DNA of 64,000 nt. Origin: BOG-1155 sp050012495. Its GTDB lineage: Bacteria > Desulfobacterota > Syntrophorhabdia > Syntrophorhabdales > WCHB1-27. Shown piece by piece: positions 35,773 to 43,453 of this stretch. Position 1 is the stretch's first letter; the number at the start of each line of letters is the position of its first letter. The notes below the pieces were generated by a model. The model was not told the origin of the DNA and searched no databases. It worked only from the letters and a program-made list of their open reading frames with translations. The translations under genes and the position numbers were made by a program. The DNA lies in contig JBEKHB010000015.1 of the NCBI GenBank assembly GCA_050012495.1, forward strand, positions 62,001 through 126,000, in the 5' to 3' direction.

Positions 35773-36374
35773 TGATTGCGATAATAGATTACGGCATGGG
35801 TAATTTGAGGAGCGTGACGAACGCCTTCAGGCGCCTCGGCGCAGATATTGCCATCACGAGGGATGAATCGGTTATACGGGAGGCCCACGCCCTGGTCCTG
35901 CCCGGTGTCGGCGCCTTCGGGAAGTGTGTGGAGAACCTGAAAAACTTCGGCCTTTTCGACCTCCTGAAAGGGCAGATAGCCGAGGGAAAGCCCTATCTCG
36001 GGATATGCCTCGGCATGCAGATACTCCTCGAATCGTCGGAAGAGGCGCCGGGGATTGCCGGCCTGGCGGTGATCAGGGGGCGCGTGGTCCGCTTCAGGGG
36101 CGCGATGAAGATACCCCATATGGGTTGGAACAGTGTGGAAATCGTGAGGCCTTCGGGGATATTTGACTCCATTCCCAGCGGTTCCTATTTTTATTTCGTG
36201 CATTCTTATTTTCCCGAGCCTGAGGAATCTGTATCGGCCACCGTCACCGATTACGGGGTGCGGTTTACCTCCTCTCTGCAGAGAGATACTATCTTCGCCT
36301 GCCAGTTCCATCCTGAAAAGAGCCAGGCCATCGGCCTCAGGCTACTGGGGAATTTTGTGAGATTATGCGAGTAG
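35772..36374 (+). CDS. hisH: Imidazole glycerol phosphate synthase, glutaminase subunit
   Basis: HisH feeds ammonia from glutamine to HisF. The 200 residues begin MIAIIDYGMGNLRSV and contain the nucleophile in YLGICLGMQIL and the His/Glu in CQFHPEKSQ. ATG 35772 overlaps the hisB stop (TGATG); an open frame three codons longer starts with GTG. Its end overlaps the next gene by 10 bp. Confidence 0.95.
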   Translation: MIAIIDYGMGNLRSVTNAFRRLGADIAITRDESVIREAHALVLPGVGAFGKCVENLKNFGLFDLLKGQIAEGKPYLGICLGMQILLESSEEAPGIAGLAVIRGRVVRFRGAMKIPHMGWNSVEIVRPSGIFDSIPSGSYFYFVHSYFPEPEESVSATVTDYGVRFTSSLQRDTIFACQFHPEKSQAIGLRLLGNFVRLCE

Positions 36375-36907
36375 CGCGTCTCCTAGGTGTGTCTCTTCTC
36401 GTGCTTGCCGGCCTGTCCGGGCAGGCTTTTGCAATCGGGCTTTATGTGGAGCGGCTCACGGATATGAACGTTAACGTCTGCCCCGTCTGCCATCAGGTAA
36501 TAGTGCCGGGGTCCATACACGAGGACGCGGAAGACCTGATAACGACCGCGCTGGGCGGGGCCCTGGACGAAAAGGGGGTCGGCTACACCCAGGAGCTGGG
36601 CGTAACGCCTTGCCTCAGTGTGCTTATCTACCGCTTTCAGGAGCGGCGGGGGGGCGCGTTTTCCGTGGAGCGACCCGCGAGTGTCGGCTTTCACGTCCAT
36701 CTCTTTGACTCAAGCGGCCTCGCGAAGGTGTTTGTCTTCGATGAGACGCAGCGGCCCTTATCGGAAAACGTCTTCGGCTTCTTTACTTTCCTCAGGCGAG
36801 GAGCCAGGTGGATCACCGCAGGCGAACTCAGCCGCGAGGGCGTCGGCAAGGCGGTCGATTTCTTTGCAGACGACCTGAAAGCCGCGGCGTCAGGCGGAAC
36901 ACCGTGA
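36365..36907 (+). CDS. Secreted protein of unknown function inside the his operon
   Basis: I do not recognise this 180-residue protein. It has a Sec signal (basic start, then LLGVSLLVLAGLSGQAFA, cleavage near residue 23) without a lipobox. The mature part has a CPVCHQ motif (about 38-43), a further Cys near 82, and alternating strands and helices ending in an acidic-aromatic helix. It overlaps hisH by 10 bp and hisA by 4 bp, so it is co-translated with histidine genes, yet its product is exported; a role in histidine synthesis is unlikely. Confidence 0.75.
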   Translation: MRVARLLGVSLLVLAGLSGQAFAIGLYVERLTDMNVNVCPVCHQVIVPGSIHEDAEDLITTALGGALDEKGVGYTQELGVTPCLSVLIYRFQERRGGAFSVERPASVGFHVHLFDSSGLAKVFVFDETQRPLSENVFGFFTFLRRGARWITAGELSREGVGKAVDFFADDLKAAASGGTP

Positions 36908-37611
36908 AGATATTGTTTGCCATGGACCTGATAGGCGGGTGCTGCGTGAGGCTCGCGGCTGGGGATTTCGAGCGGATGACCGTCTACAGCCACGACCCGG
37001 CGGCCATGATCGCGCATATGCTGGCTGAGGGGGCAAGGGACTTCCACGTGATCGACCTGGACGGCGCCCGGACGGGCAGCGTCAGCCACCGGGAGTTGAT
37101 AAAGGTGATTCGGGGCGCGGTTGCGGGCTACCTTGAAGTGGGAGGGGGCATTCGCAGGGATGAGGATATCGCAACTTATGCGCAATGCGGGGTGAACGGT
37201 ATTATCGTCGGCACCCGGGCGCTGACGGACCCCCTGTTTTTTGAGGGCTTGTCGGCTTATCGGAATATCGTGCTCGGCCTCGACATGTATGAGGGGAAGC
37301 TGATGGTGAAGGGCTGGAAAGAGGTCGCCTGTGCCGACGTGGAGCGGGTCCTGGAGGATGCCCGGAGATTTGGCGTCATGGCCCTCCTTTGCACGAATAT
37401 CGCCCGCGACGGCATGCTCACCGGACCCGATTACGACGGCATCGGCCGCATGAAGTCGATGACCGCCCTTCCGATCATCGCAAGCGGCGGCGTGAGCGGC
37501 GTCGACGATCTGAAGGCACTGAAAGAACTGGACGTCTGGGCCGCCATCGTGGGCAAGGCATTCTATGAAGGGCGGATAGGGGTTCGGGAGGCCATGGTCT
37601 ATGCTGACTAA
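36904..37611 (+). CDS. hisA: ProFAR isomerase
   Basis: HisA is the (beta-alpha)8 isomerase before HisF. From GTG 36904 (overlapping the previous stop as GTGA) it has 235 residues: MKILFAMDLIGGCCVRLAAG holds the first catalytic Asp, VGGGIRRDEDI the phosphate loop, TNIARDGMLTGPDYDG the second catalytic Asp and ASGGVSGVDDL the second phosphate site. The usual DLKDGK is DLIGGC here. Confidence 0.94.
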   Translation: MKILFAMDLIGGCCVRLAAGDFERMTVYSHDPAAMIAHMLAEGARDFHVIDLDGARTGSVSHRELIKVIRGAVAGYLEVGGGIRRDEDIATYAQCGVNGIIVGTRALTDPLFFEGLSAYRNIVLGLDMYEGKLMVKGWKEVACADVERVLEDARRFGVMALLCTNIARDGMLTGPDYDGIGRMKSMTALPIIASGGVSGVDDLKALKELDVWAAIVGKAFYEGRIGVREAMVYAD

Positions 37612-38356
37612 GCGGATCATCCCCTGCCTCGATGTGATGGGGGGCAGGGTGGTAAAAGGGATGAATTTTGTCAACCTGAAGGACGCGGGCGGGCCGGTAG
37701 AGAACGCCAAGGCCTACGAAGAGCAAATGGCGGACGAGCTTTGCTTTCTGGATATCACCGCGTCTCACGAATCGAGAAAGACGATCATCCATGTGGTCGA
37801 GCAGGTTGCCGCCGAGGTCTTCATGCCCCTCACGGTAGGCGGGGGCATAAGGGATCTCGCCGATATAAGGGACATCCTCCTCGCCGGGGCCGACAAGGTG
37901 ACTATCAACACGACAGCCGTCGAGCGGCCGGAGATCATCAGCGAGGCGGCTGAGATGTTCGGGAGCCAGTGCATCTGTGTTGCCATCGATGCGAAAGCGA
38001 CGCAGGACGGTTTTGAGGTGTATACCTACGGGGGAAGACGGCCGACGGGTGTCGACGCCGTCAAATGGGCGCAAAGGGTGGAAGCCCTCGGGGCCGGCGA
38101 GATCCTCCTCACGAGCATGGACCGGGACGGCACCAGGGTCGGCTATGATATACCCCTGACCAGGACGATCTCGGAAGCGGTCACCATACCGGTCATTGCC
38201 TCGGGGGGCGTCGGCACCCTCGAGCACCTGTACGAGGGCCTCGTCGACGGCAAGGCAGACGCGGTGCTCGCAGCATCCATTTTCCATTATCGGGAGCACA
38301 TGGTGCTCGACGCGAAAAGGTATCTGCAAAAGCGCGGGGTAGCCGTCCGGTTGTAA
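37601..38356 (+). CDS. hisF: Imidazole glycerol phosphate synthase, cyclase subunit
   Basis: HisF closes the imidazole ring with ammonia from HisH. The 251-residue TIM barrel has RIIPCLDVMGGRVVKGMNFVNL (catalytic Asp in CLDV), ELCFLDITAS, TVGGGIRDLAD, TSMDRDGTRVGYD (second Asp) and ASGGVGTLEHL. It overlaps hisA by 11 bp. Confidence 0.97.
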   Translation: MLTKRIIPCLDVMGGRVVKGMNFVNLKDAGGPVENAKAYEEQMADELCFLDITASHESRKTIIHVVEQVAAEVFMPLTVGGGIRDLADIRDILLAGADKVTINTTAVERPEIISEAAEMFGSQCICVAIDAKATQDGFEVYTYGGRRPTGVDAVKWAQRVEALGAGEILLTSMDRDGTRVGYDIPLTRTISEAVTIPVIASGGVGTLEHLYEGLVDGKADAVLAASIFHYREHMVLDAKRYLQKRGVAVRL

Positions 38357-38369
38357 GAGCGGAGAAGAG

Positions 38370-38756
38370 ATGGAGGGTATCGGCGATTCTATAAAATGGG
38401 ATAGCCGGGGGCTTATCCCGGTAGTCGTCCAGGACGCACGCACGCGCGATGTGGTAATGGTTGCCTATATGAATGCGGAAGCCCTGGAGCTGACTACCGG
38501 GACCGGGCGGGCACACTACTATTCCCGTTCCCGAAACATGTTGTGGCTCAAGGGAGAAACATCGGGTCACTACCAGGAGGTGCGCGGCCTCTTCCTCGAC
38601 TGTGATGGAGATACGCTTCTGCTTGTGGTCGATCAGCGGGTCGCCGCCTGTCATACGGGCTACTGGAGCTGCTTTTACCGGTCCTGGAGGGACGGTTGGG
38701 CTGTAGTTGGGGAAAAGGTGTTCGACGAGGACGCGGTCTACGGTGATAAAGGATAG
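38370..38756 (+). CDS. hisI: Phosphoribosyl-AMP cyclohydrolase
   Basis: The 128-residue protein is the stand-alone cyclohydrolase without the HisE pyrophosphatase domain; no hisE is seen in the window. WDSRGLIPVVVQDARTRDVVMVAYMN starts the domain, RAHYYSRSRNMLWLKGETSGH is the core, and D-C-D-G-D (about residue 75) with the Cys near 94 and C101 bind zinc. Confidence 0.95.
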   Translation: MEGIGDSIKWDSRGLIPVVVQDARTRDVVMVAYMNAEALELTTGTGRAHYYSRSRNMLWLKGETSGHYQEVRGLFLDCDGDTLLLVVDQRVAACHTGYWSCFYRSWRDGWAVVGEKVFDEDAVYGDKG

Positions 38757-39183
38757 GGCCTGCAGGTGGTTTGTCACCTGCTCCTATACGGGCTACCTGC
38801 CCCTCGCGCCGGGAACGTGGGCATCGGTCCTTACGTGTATCATCCTTTACCTCATGCCATCGTTCAATCACCCGGCCGTCATCATTCTCCTCACGGTATG
38901 CGCTGTTTTTGCCATTGAGCGCACTAAGGGAAAAGAGGCAGACCCCGGCTATATCGTGATAGACGAGATGATAGGCATGCTTGTCGCCACGGTCGGCCGT
39001 GACCTCACTATCTGGAACATCGTCAAAGCCTTTATTCTCTTCCGCGCCTTTGATATACTAAAACCCTACCCTATAAAAAAAGTGGAGCGTCTACCCGGCG
39101 CCTATGGTATCATCGCAGATGACGTCCTTGCCGGTATATTCGCAAATATGGTGCTCTCCATATGGGCATATGCGCTCTCTTAG
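38743..39183 (+). CDS. pgpA: Phosphatidylglycerophosphatase A
   Basis: PgpA dephosphorylates phosphatidylglycerophosphate in the membrane. From GTG 38743 the protein has 146 residues with TGYLPLAPGTWASVL at the N-terminus, DPGYIVIDEMIGML as the acidic active-site motif and FRAFDILKPYPIKKVERLPGA at the end; several hydrophobic helices span the membrane. It overlaps hisI by 14 bp and ends the long co-oriented run. Confidence 0.92.
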   Translation: MIKDRACRWFVTCSYTGYLPLAPGTWASVLTCIILYLMPSFNHPAVIILLTVCAVFAIERTKGKEADPGYIVIDEMIGMLVATVGRDLTIWNIVKAFILFRAFDILKPYPIKKVERLPGAYGIIADDVLAGIFANMVLSIWAYALS

Positions 39184-39203
39184 GGCGGCCGGACGACGGC
39201 GTG

Positions 39204-39296
39204 GAGGCATCGCGATCTGCCGCGCGCTCTTCGCCTTGCGCCCTCCGACGTACGTTCAGTACGCCTACGGGCAGCAAGGCTCAGATCGCATCGACA
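39204..39296. repeat. Large fold-back palindrome after pgpA
   Basis: GCGATCTG (39212-39219) is inverted at 39282-39289, CCTTGC (39234-39239) at 39274-39279, and CGTAC with GTACG pair at the centre, with CCC/GGG between. The whole can fold into one long imperfect hairpin. It may terminate the his/pgpA transcript or be a dispersed element. Confidence 0.6.
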
Positions 39297-39414
39297 TCTC
39301 ATCGATCCCTCCCCGCCGGAAAACGCCGCATCGCCACCAGTCTCCGACTTCTTCACTATTATAAATAACTGACCCACCACGTCTGCCACGTTCGATGACC
39401 AGACTCGTTATGTC

Positions 39415-39603
39415 TCACTTTACCGGTTCTATTCCAAGATCCTTGCATGTTTTTTTCGCAAGTCCATCGTCAATCTCTGTATGCCTCGGTACTGAAGAAC
39501 GTTTGTTTAGGCTGGGGTTTCCCTACCAGGAGTGTCGACGGCCTTCCCTTATGAGCTCGCAGCCGTGTGCCTGCAGGTGCTTCAACAGTTCGGCTCTCTT
39601 CAT
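39415..39603 (-). pseudogene. hicA: HicA toxin gene interrupted by one in-frame stop
   Basis: On the minus strand, ATG 39603 overlaps the hicB stop (ATGA). The translation is MKRAELLKHLQAHGCELIREG, then RRHSW, then TAG (39525-39523, codon 27), then GNPSLNKRSSVPRHTEID...AKKTCKDLGIEP to a TGA at 39417-39415. Length and text match HicA mRNA-interferase toxins (catalytic His in RRHSW) end to end, with no frameshift. Only the residue after W is a stop, where family members have Trp/Tyr-type residues. The toxin is thus probably inactive unless the amber codon is suppressed. Confidence 0.8.
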
Positions 39604-39818
39604 TCCGATACAGCTATGCTTTCTTCTTCGTATTCCGTTCCTGCCGAAGCTATGGCGTCTAGACGGTTGAACTCGATGGCTTCCCGGAGGGTCACGCGAA
39701 GACTTTCTGACAACTCTTTCCGGCTACGCTCCTGGCAATTCACACCCGGTACTTCCTCTATCCATCCTGTCCACCAATCGCCTTGCCGCTTTATTATTGC
39801 AGTGTACCGGCTATCCAT
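39600..39818 (-). CDS. hicB: HicB-type antitoxin
   Basis: The 72-residue protein matches the partial RNase H fold of HicB antitoxins: SRYTAIIKRQGDWWTGWIEEVPGVN, then a Glu-rich helix ending RVTLREAIEFNR. It would bind HicA and repress the promoter. ATG 39818 follows AGGAGG; a GTG three codons upstream is less likely. The antitoxin gene precedes the toxin gene, the reverse of the E. coli hicAB order but frequent elsewhere. No separate C-terminal DNA-binding domain is evident. Confidence 0.82.
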   Translation of the reverse strand: MDSRYTAIIKRQGDWWTGWIEEVPGVNCQERSRKELSESLRVTLREAIEFNRLDAIASAGTEYEEESIAVSE

Positions 39819-39841
39819 GCTGTGCACCTCCTGCTTCCTAA

Positions 39842-39847
39842 ATTATA
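39842..39847 (-). promoter_or_regulatory. -10 element of the hicBA promoter
   Basis: A perfect TATAAT on the minus strand lies 24 bases before the hicB ATG. No convincing -35 is seen at 16-18 bp. Confidence 0.4.
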
Positions 39848-40108
39848 TCGCAAATGGGGCTTCGATGAAATCCCGTCCATGTTGCAACGGCCACATCTTA
39901 TTTCTTTCACTGGGGTGAACCTCTGGGACGACCGTAAACAAGTAACTAACTTTTATAATTCCACCCTTAATTCCCTTTGGCAGCTTCAACTACCATATGA
40001 TTGACCATCGATAAGGTGCTATTGCAAGAAAAACTTTCAACCGTTCGATTCCAGGAAGAAAGCCCCGGCTCAGGTCCCGGTCGCCTCTTGTCGTTTTTTT
40101 CGAAAGTG

Positions 40109-40173
40109 CCTTTTGTCAGTCCTGGTTGTCACTCGTGGTTGTCATGCCTCCTCGTCACCTCTGGTTGTCACTT
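40109..40173. repeat. Five 13-bp tandem repeats (TGGTTGTCACTNN)
   Basis: Units begin at 40109, 40122, 40135, 40148 and 40161. Units 2, 3 and 5 share TGGTTGTCA; 1 and 4 match seven of eleven positions. The exact 13-bp spacing suggests iteron-like protein sites or a multi-repeat transposon end (IS21-family ends have this style). Confidence 0.6.
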
Positions 40174-41166
40174 TGACAGGAGAGCGGGAAACAGGCAAAC
40201 TCTTATAGAGACCGGGCAGTCCGTTGAGAGGCATGAAGAGATCATGGCCCGGCCCGTTTGGGCCGGTTTCCCGTAAACCGGCTGCGCTCTTTGACAATTG
40301 AGCCTCAATAGCCTCTGGGAAGGCGGTGCTGCTCACTACCCGACCAACCACTCGCGCGTCCGGCCGACTGCACCGGAGCGGGCTGCAGCCGTGTGCCCTG
40401 GTCCGTCCCCTCGAACGGGCGCGCACAGAAACCGGATTTTCTACAGCGGAAAAAACTGGATAGAGTTCTCGATCAAAGGTCCTCGGGTCTATCATGCCGC
40501 GCACGCTGCCCAATCGCTGAATGCGATGTGCGGGAGAGGCTTTAGGACGACTTTTTGCCGCGGGCTTGTTCCTGCTTTACCAGTCTGGATGTTTCTTCAT
40601 AGATGCGGCTTCGTGGTCCAATTGCCACAACCTGTTGTAGCTGCTTAATACCCATTCATTCAAGCTCTCTCTTGGCGATACGGCCATCAGTCGCTCACGG
40701 GATAATTCGGCAGCATAGGTGAGCACAGGGGGACGACCGGGAGAAGAGGTCCTTAAGAAAGTGAATAACCTTCCCCTTCCCCTTTGTCCAGTAGCTCATA
40801 CTCCCGGTTCCTGCAATCATTACTGATTGTAACACGTGCTATCGGCTCGGTCGAGGAAAATCTAGGCTTGCAGGAAGAAGCGCTCGACGGCCCTCCATCC
40901 GGGGCTGAAGGCGTGAAATAATCGGTTTCCGCGAAATTGAGCACTAGTGCCCCGCTTCGTCGGTCGTGGTCGTTCATTCAAAATTCAAAATTTATACTTC
41001 AACATTTTCTTACCCGCCCCCCCCTAAACCGTGCACTTTCGTAACCCTCCCTTCTAAAAGGCTTGTGAGAGAAGGGAATCGGGAAGGGGCTGCTGAGGCG
41101 GTTAGTGAACAACCCGTGCTGAAAAGGGTAAAAGGCAAAAAAACATGGCAAAAAGGACCGTTTTTG

Positions 41167-41350
41167 CGCTAATATTAAGAGGAAAGGGAGTTCCTTCTTA
41201 CGATTGGTCATCACCCGCAAGCGCACTACCCGGCCGGGGCACCCTCCGGGTCGCTCGGTATCCAGGGGAATTTAGGGGTTCTGGACCCCGGTTTTCACCC
41301 CCGGATACAGCTACCCGCTGCGCGGGTGCCCCGCCGGGGCAGGCTTGGTG
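41167..41350. repeat. REP-like block sharing its left flank with the window end
   Basis: CGCTAATATTAAGAGGAAAG and the following bases to GTCAT (41167-41210) match 63947-63990 with few differences. After GTCAT comes a set of GC hairpins (CACCCGCAAGCGC, GGACCCCGGTT, CCCGCTGCGCGGG at 41313-41325), ending shortly before the pncC ribosome site. Confidence 0.6.
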
Positions 41351-41395
41351 GCGGCCTAAGTGAGCGCTTATGCTCTTCATATGGGGGAGGCTGGC

Positions 41396-41878
41396 ATGAC
41401 CCCGGAAGGTAAGTTGAATCGACTGCTCACGCTGAAGGGGCTGACCATAGCCGTTGCAGAATCCTGTACGGGAGGCCTTATTTCGAGCAGGATCGCCGAT
41501 GTGGCGGGCGCATCGGTGTACTTCCGGGCAGGCTTGGTGACCTATAGCAATGGGGCGAAAGAAACCCTCCTCTCCGTGCCGCGGGACCTGCTTATGGCAA
41601 AGGGGGCGGTGAGCAAAGAGGTGGCCGCAAGGATGGCCGAAGGAGTCCGTCATGCAATGGAGGCGGACATAGGCCTTTCCGTGACCGGTATTGCCGGCCC
41701 CGGCGGGGGCACAGCAGAAAAGCCCGTGGGGACGGTCTACATAGGACTCGCAGCGGGTGGGGTAAGCCTCGTGGGGCAGTACAAGTTCGAAGGCCGCCGC
41801 TCCGCCATAAAACGGCAGACCGCTGACGAGGCCCTGAGATTCGTCCTCGATTATCTGGAAGGGAAGGCGCGCGGATGA
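41396..41878 (+). CDS. pncC: Nicotinamide-nucleotide amidohydrolase (CinA C-terminal domain type)
   Basis: PncC deamidates NMN to nicotinate mononucleotide for NAD recycling. The 160-residue protein is the stand-alone CinA C-terminal domain: LTIAVAESCTGGLISSRI, AGLVTYSNGAKETLL, KGAVSKEVAARMAEGVR and SVTGIAGPGGGTAEKPVGTV. ATG 41396 lies five bases after GGGGGAGG; earlier in-frame starts at 41360 and 41381 are less well placed. It is the first gene of pncC-thpR-recA. Confidence 0.92.
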   Translation: MTPEGKLNRLLTLKGLTIAVAESCTGGLISSRIADVAGASVYFRAGLVTYSNGAKETLLSVPRDLLMAKGAVSKEVAARMAEGVRHAMEADIGLSVTGIAGPGGGTAEKPVGTVYIGLAAGGVSLVGQYKFEGRRSAIKRQTADEALRFVLDYLEGKARG

Positions 41879-42429
41879 GAACATTCCTGGCCCTCCCTGT
41901 CCCGGCAGATATTATTGCCTACCTCAGGGAGGTGACCGGCCGCCTCGAGAGGCGAACGGAAGGGGTGCGATGGGTAAGAGACGAGGGCATCCATGTCACG
42001 GTGAAATTCCTCGGCGAGATCGAGGAGCCCATGGCGGAAAGGATGCGGTCGGCCCTCACCCCCATTGGCGCGGCCTTCGGGCCGTTTCGCGCCAGCCTGG
42101 GCGGCCTCGATGCCTTTCCTGCGAAGAGGAGGGCGAGGGTCATCGTGGTGAAGCTGAAAGAGGGGATCGAGCACAGCCAGGCCGTATTCGAGGAGGTCGA
42201 GGAACGTCTTGCCGCCCTCGACGTGGAAAGGGAAAAGAGGAAATTGGCGCCCCATCTCACCCTGGGCAGGAGGAGAATACCAAAGCCGTTCCCCAATGGA
42301 GACCCGATGCCGATCGAAGAGAAAGAGTTTATTATCGAGGAGCTCGTTCTCTATAAGAGCACGCTGACGCCGGGCGGCGCCATCTACGCCCCGGTCTGGA
42401 AGATAAAACTTGGAGGCGAAAACTCATGA
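41875..42429 (+). CDS. thpR: RNA 2',3'-cyclic phosphodiesterase
   Basis: The 184-residue protein has both catalytic H-x-T-x motifs of the 2H phosphoesterases: HVTVKFLGEI (about residue 41) and HLTLGRRR (about 127). It overlaps pncC and recA by ATGA-type junctions. The pncC-thpR-recA order is common. Confidence 0.92.
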   Translation: MRTFLALPVPADIIAYLREVTGRLERRTEGVRWVRDEGIHVTVKFLGEIEEPMAERMRSALTPIGAAFGPFRASLGGLDAFPAKRRARVIVVKLKEGIEHSQAVFEEVEERLAALDVEREKRKLAPHLTLGRRRIPKPFPNGDPMPIEEKEFIIEELVLYKSTLTPGGAIYAPVWKIKLGGENS

Positions 42430-43451
42430 GGGAAGAAAGCGGCAGGATGAAGGCAGAAGAAGGGAATAAGGGAAAAGCAATAGATATGGCGATGACGCAG
42501 ATCGAGAAGCTCTTCGGCAAGGGCGCGATCATGAAGCTGGGCGAGCGGCCCATTGAGGATATCCCTGTTGTATCGACGGGCTCGATAGGGCTGGACATCG
42601 CTCTTGGCATCGGAGGTGTGCCGCGGGGACGGGTGGTCGAGATATTCGGGCCGGAGGCCTCCGGAAAGACGACGCTTGCCCTTGAGATGGTTGCCGAGGC
42701 GCAGAAGCTGGGTGGCGCGGCCGCATTCATCGATGCGGAGCATGCGCTGGACATCCATTATGCGAGCCGGATAGGCGTCAAGGTAGAAGACCTTCTCGTC
42801 TCGCAGCCCGACACGGGCGAGCAGGCCCTGGAGATTACTGAGATCCTCGTGCGGAGCGGCGGCGTCGACATAGTCGTCATCGACTCGGTGGCGGCCCTCG
42901 TGCCGCGGGCGGAGATCGAGGGAGAGATGGGTGACCAGCATATGGGGCTGCAGGCGCGGCTTATGTCCCAGGCCCTCAGAAAACTGACCGGCACGATCAG
43001 CAAATCGATGACCATCGTCGTCTTCATCAATCAGATCAGACAGAAGATCGGCGTCATGTTCGGCAACCCGGAGACGACGACGGGCGGAAACGCCCTCAAG
43101 TTCTATGCGTCGGTGAGGCTCGACATCAGGCGCGTCTCGGCAATCAAGGACGGCCAGGAGGTGGTCGGAGCGAGGACAAGGGTAAAGGTCGTCAAGAATA
43201 AGCTTGCCCCTCCCTTCAGGGAAGTGGAGTTTGACATCGTGTTCGGCGAGGGCATATCGAGGGAGGGCGACCTCATCGACCTGGGCGTCGAGACGAACCT
43301 GGTGGAGAAAGCGGGCACCTGGTTTTCATACGGAGAGGTCAGGATCGGCCAGGGCAGAGAGAACGCCAAGGAATTTCTCAAGAACCACCCGGAAGTGGCC
43401 GGCGACCTGGAAACGAAACTGCTCATTCATTACGGTTTAAGAAAGGAATAA
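42426..43451 (+). CDS. recA: Recombinase RecA
   Basis: RecA drives strand exchange and SOS induction. The 341-residue protein has Walker A GPEASGKTTLALE, IDAEHALD, VIDSVAALVPRAEIEGEMG, the DNA-binding loops (QALRKLTGTI, FINQIRQKIGVMFGNPETTTGG) and ALKFYASVRLDIRR. The C-terminal acidic tail is short. No recX follows; alaS is next. Confidence 0.98.
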   Translation: MREESGRMKAEEGNKGKAIDMAMTQIEKLFGKGAIMKLGERPIEDIPVVSTGSIGLDIALGIGGVPRGRVVEIFGPEASGKTTLALEMVAEAQKLGGAAAFIDAEHALDIHYASRIGVKVEDLLVSQPDTGEQALEITEILVRSGGVDIVVIDSVAALVPRAEIEGEMGDQHMGLQARLMSQALRKLTGTISKSMTIVVFINQIRQKIGVMFGNPETTTGGNALKFYASVRLDIRRVSAIKDGQEVVGARTRVKVVKNKLAPPFREVEFDIVFGEGISREGDLIDLGVETNLVEKAGTWFSYGEVRIGQGRENAKEFLKNHPEVAGDLETKLLIHYGLRKE

Positions 43452-43453
43452 AC

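Larger units (their letters stand above)
39848..41395. other. Gene-poor decayed region
   Basis: About 1.5 kb has no gene I can support. It holds a 13-bp tandem repeat (40109-40173), a REP-like block (41167-41350) and a hairpin CCCTTCT/AGAAGGG near 41046-41076. On the minus strand, roughly 40760-40590, an uninterrupted reading GRPPVLTYAAELSRERLMAV...HPDW-stop looks protein-like and could be the tail of an eroded gene, but I cannot name it. The minus-strand frame 40753-40977 is also unrecognised. Confidence 0.5.

Noticed and set aside
40142..40513. 123-codon minus-strand frame in the decayed gap
   Set aside because: No recognisable motif, includes part of the 13-bp repeat array, and has no ribosome site.
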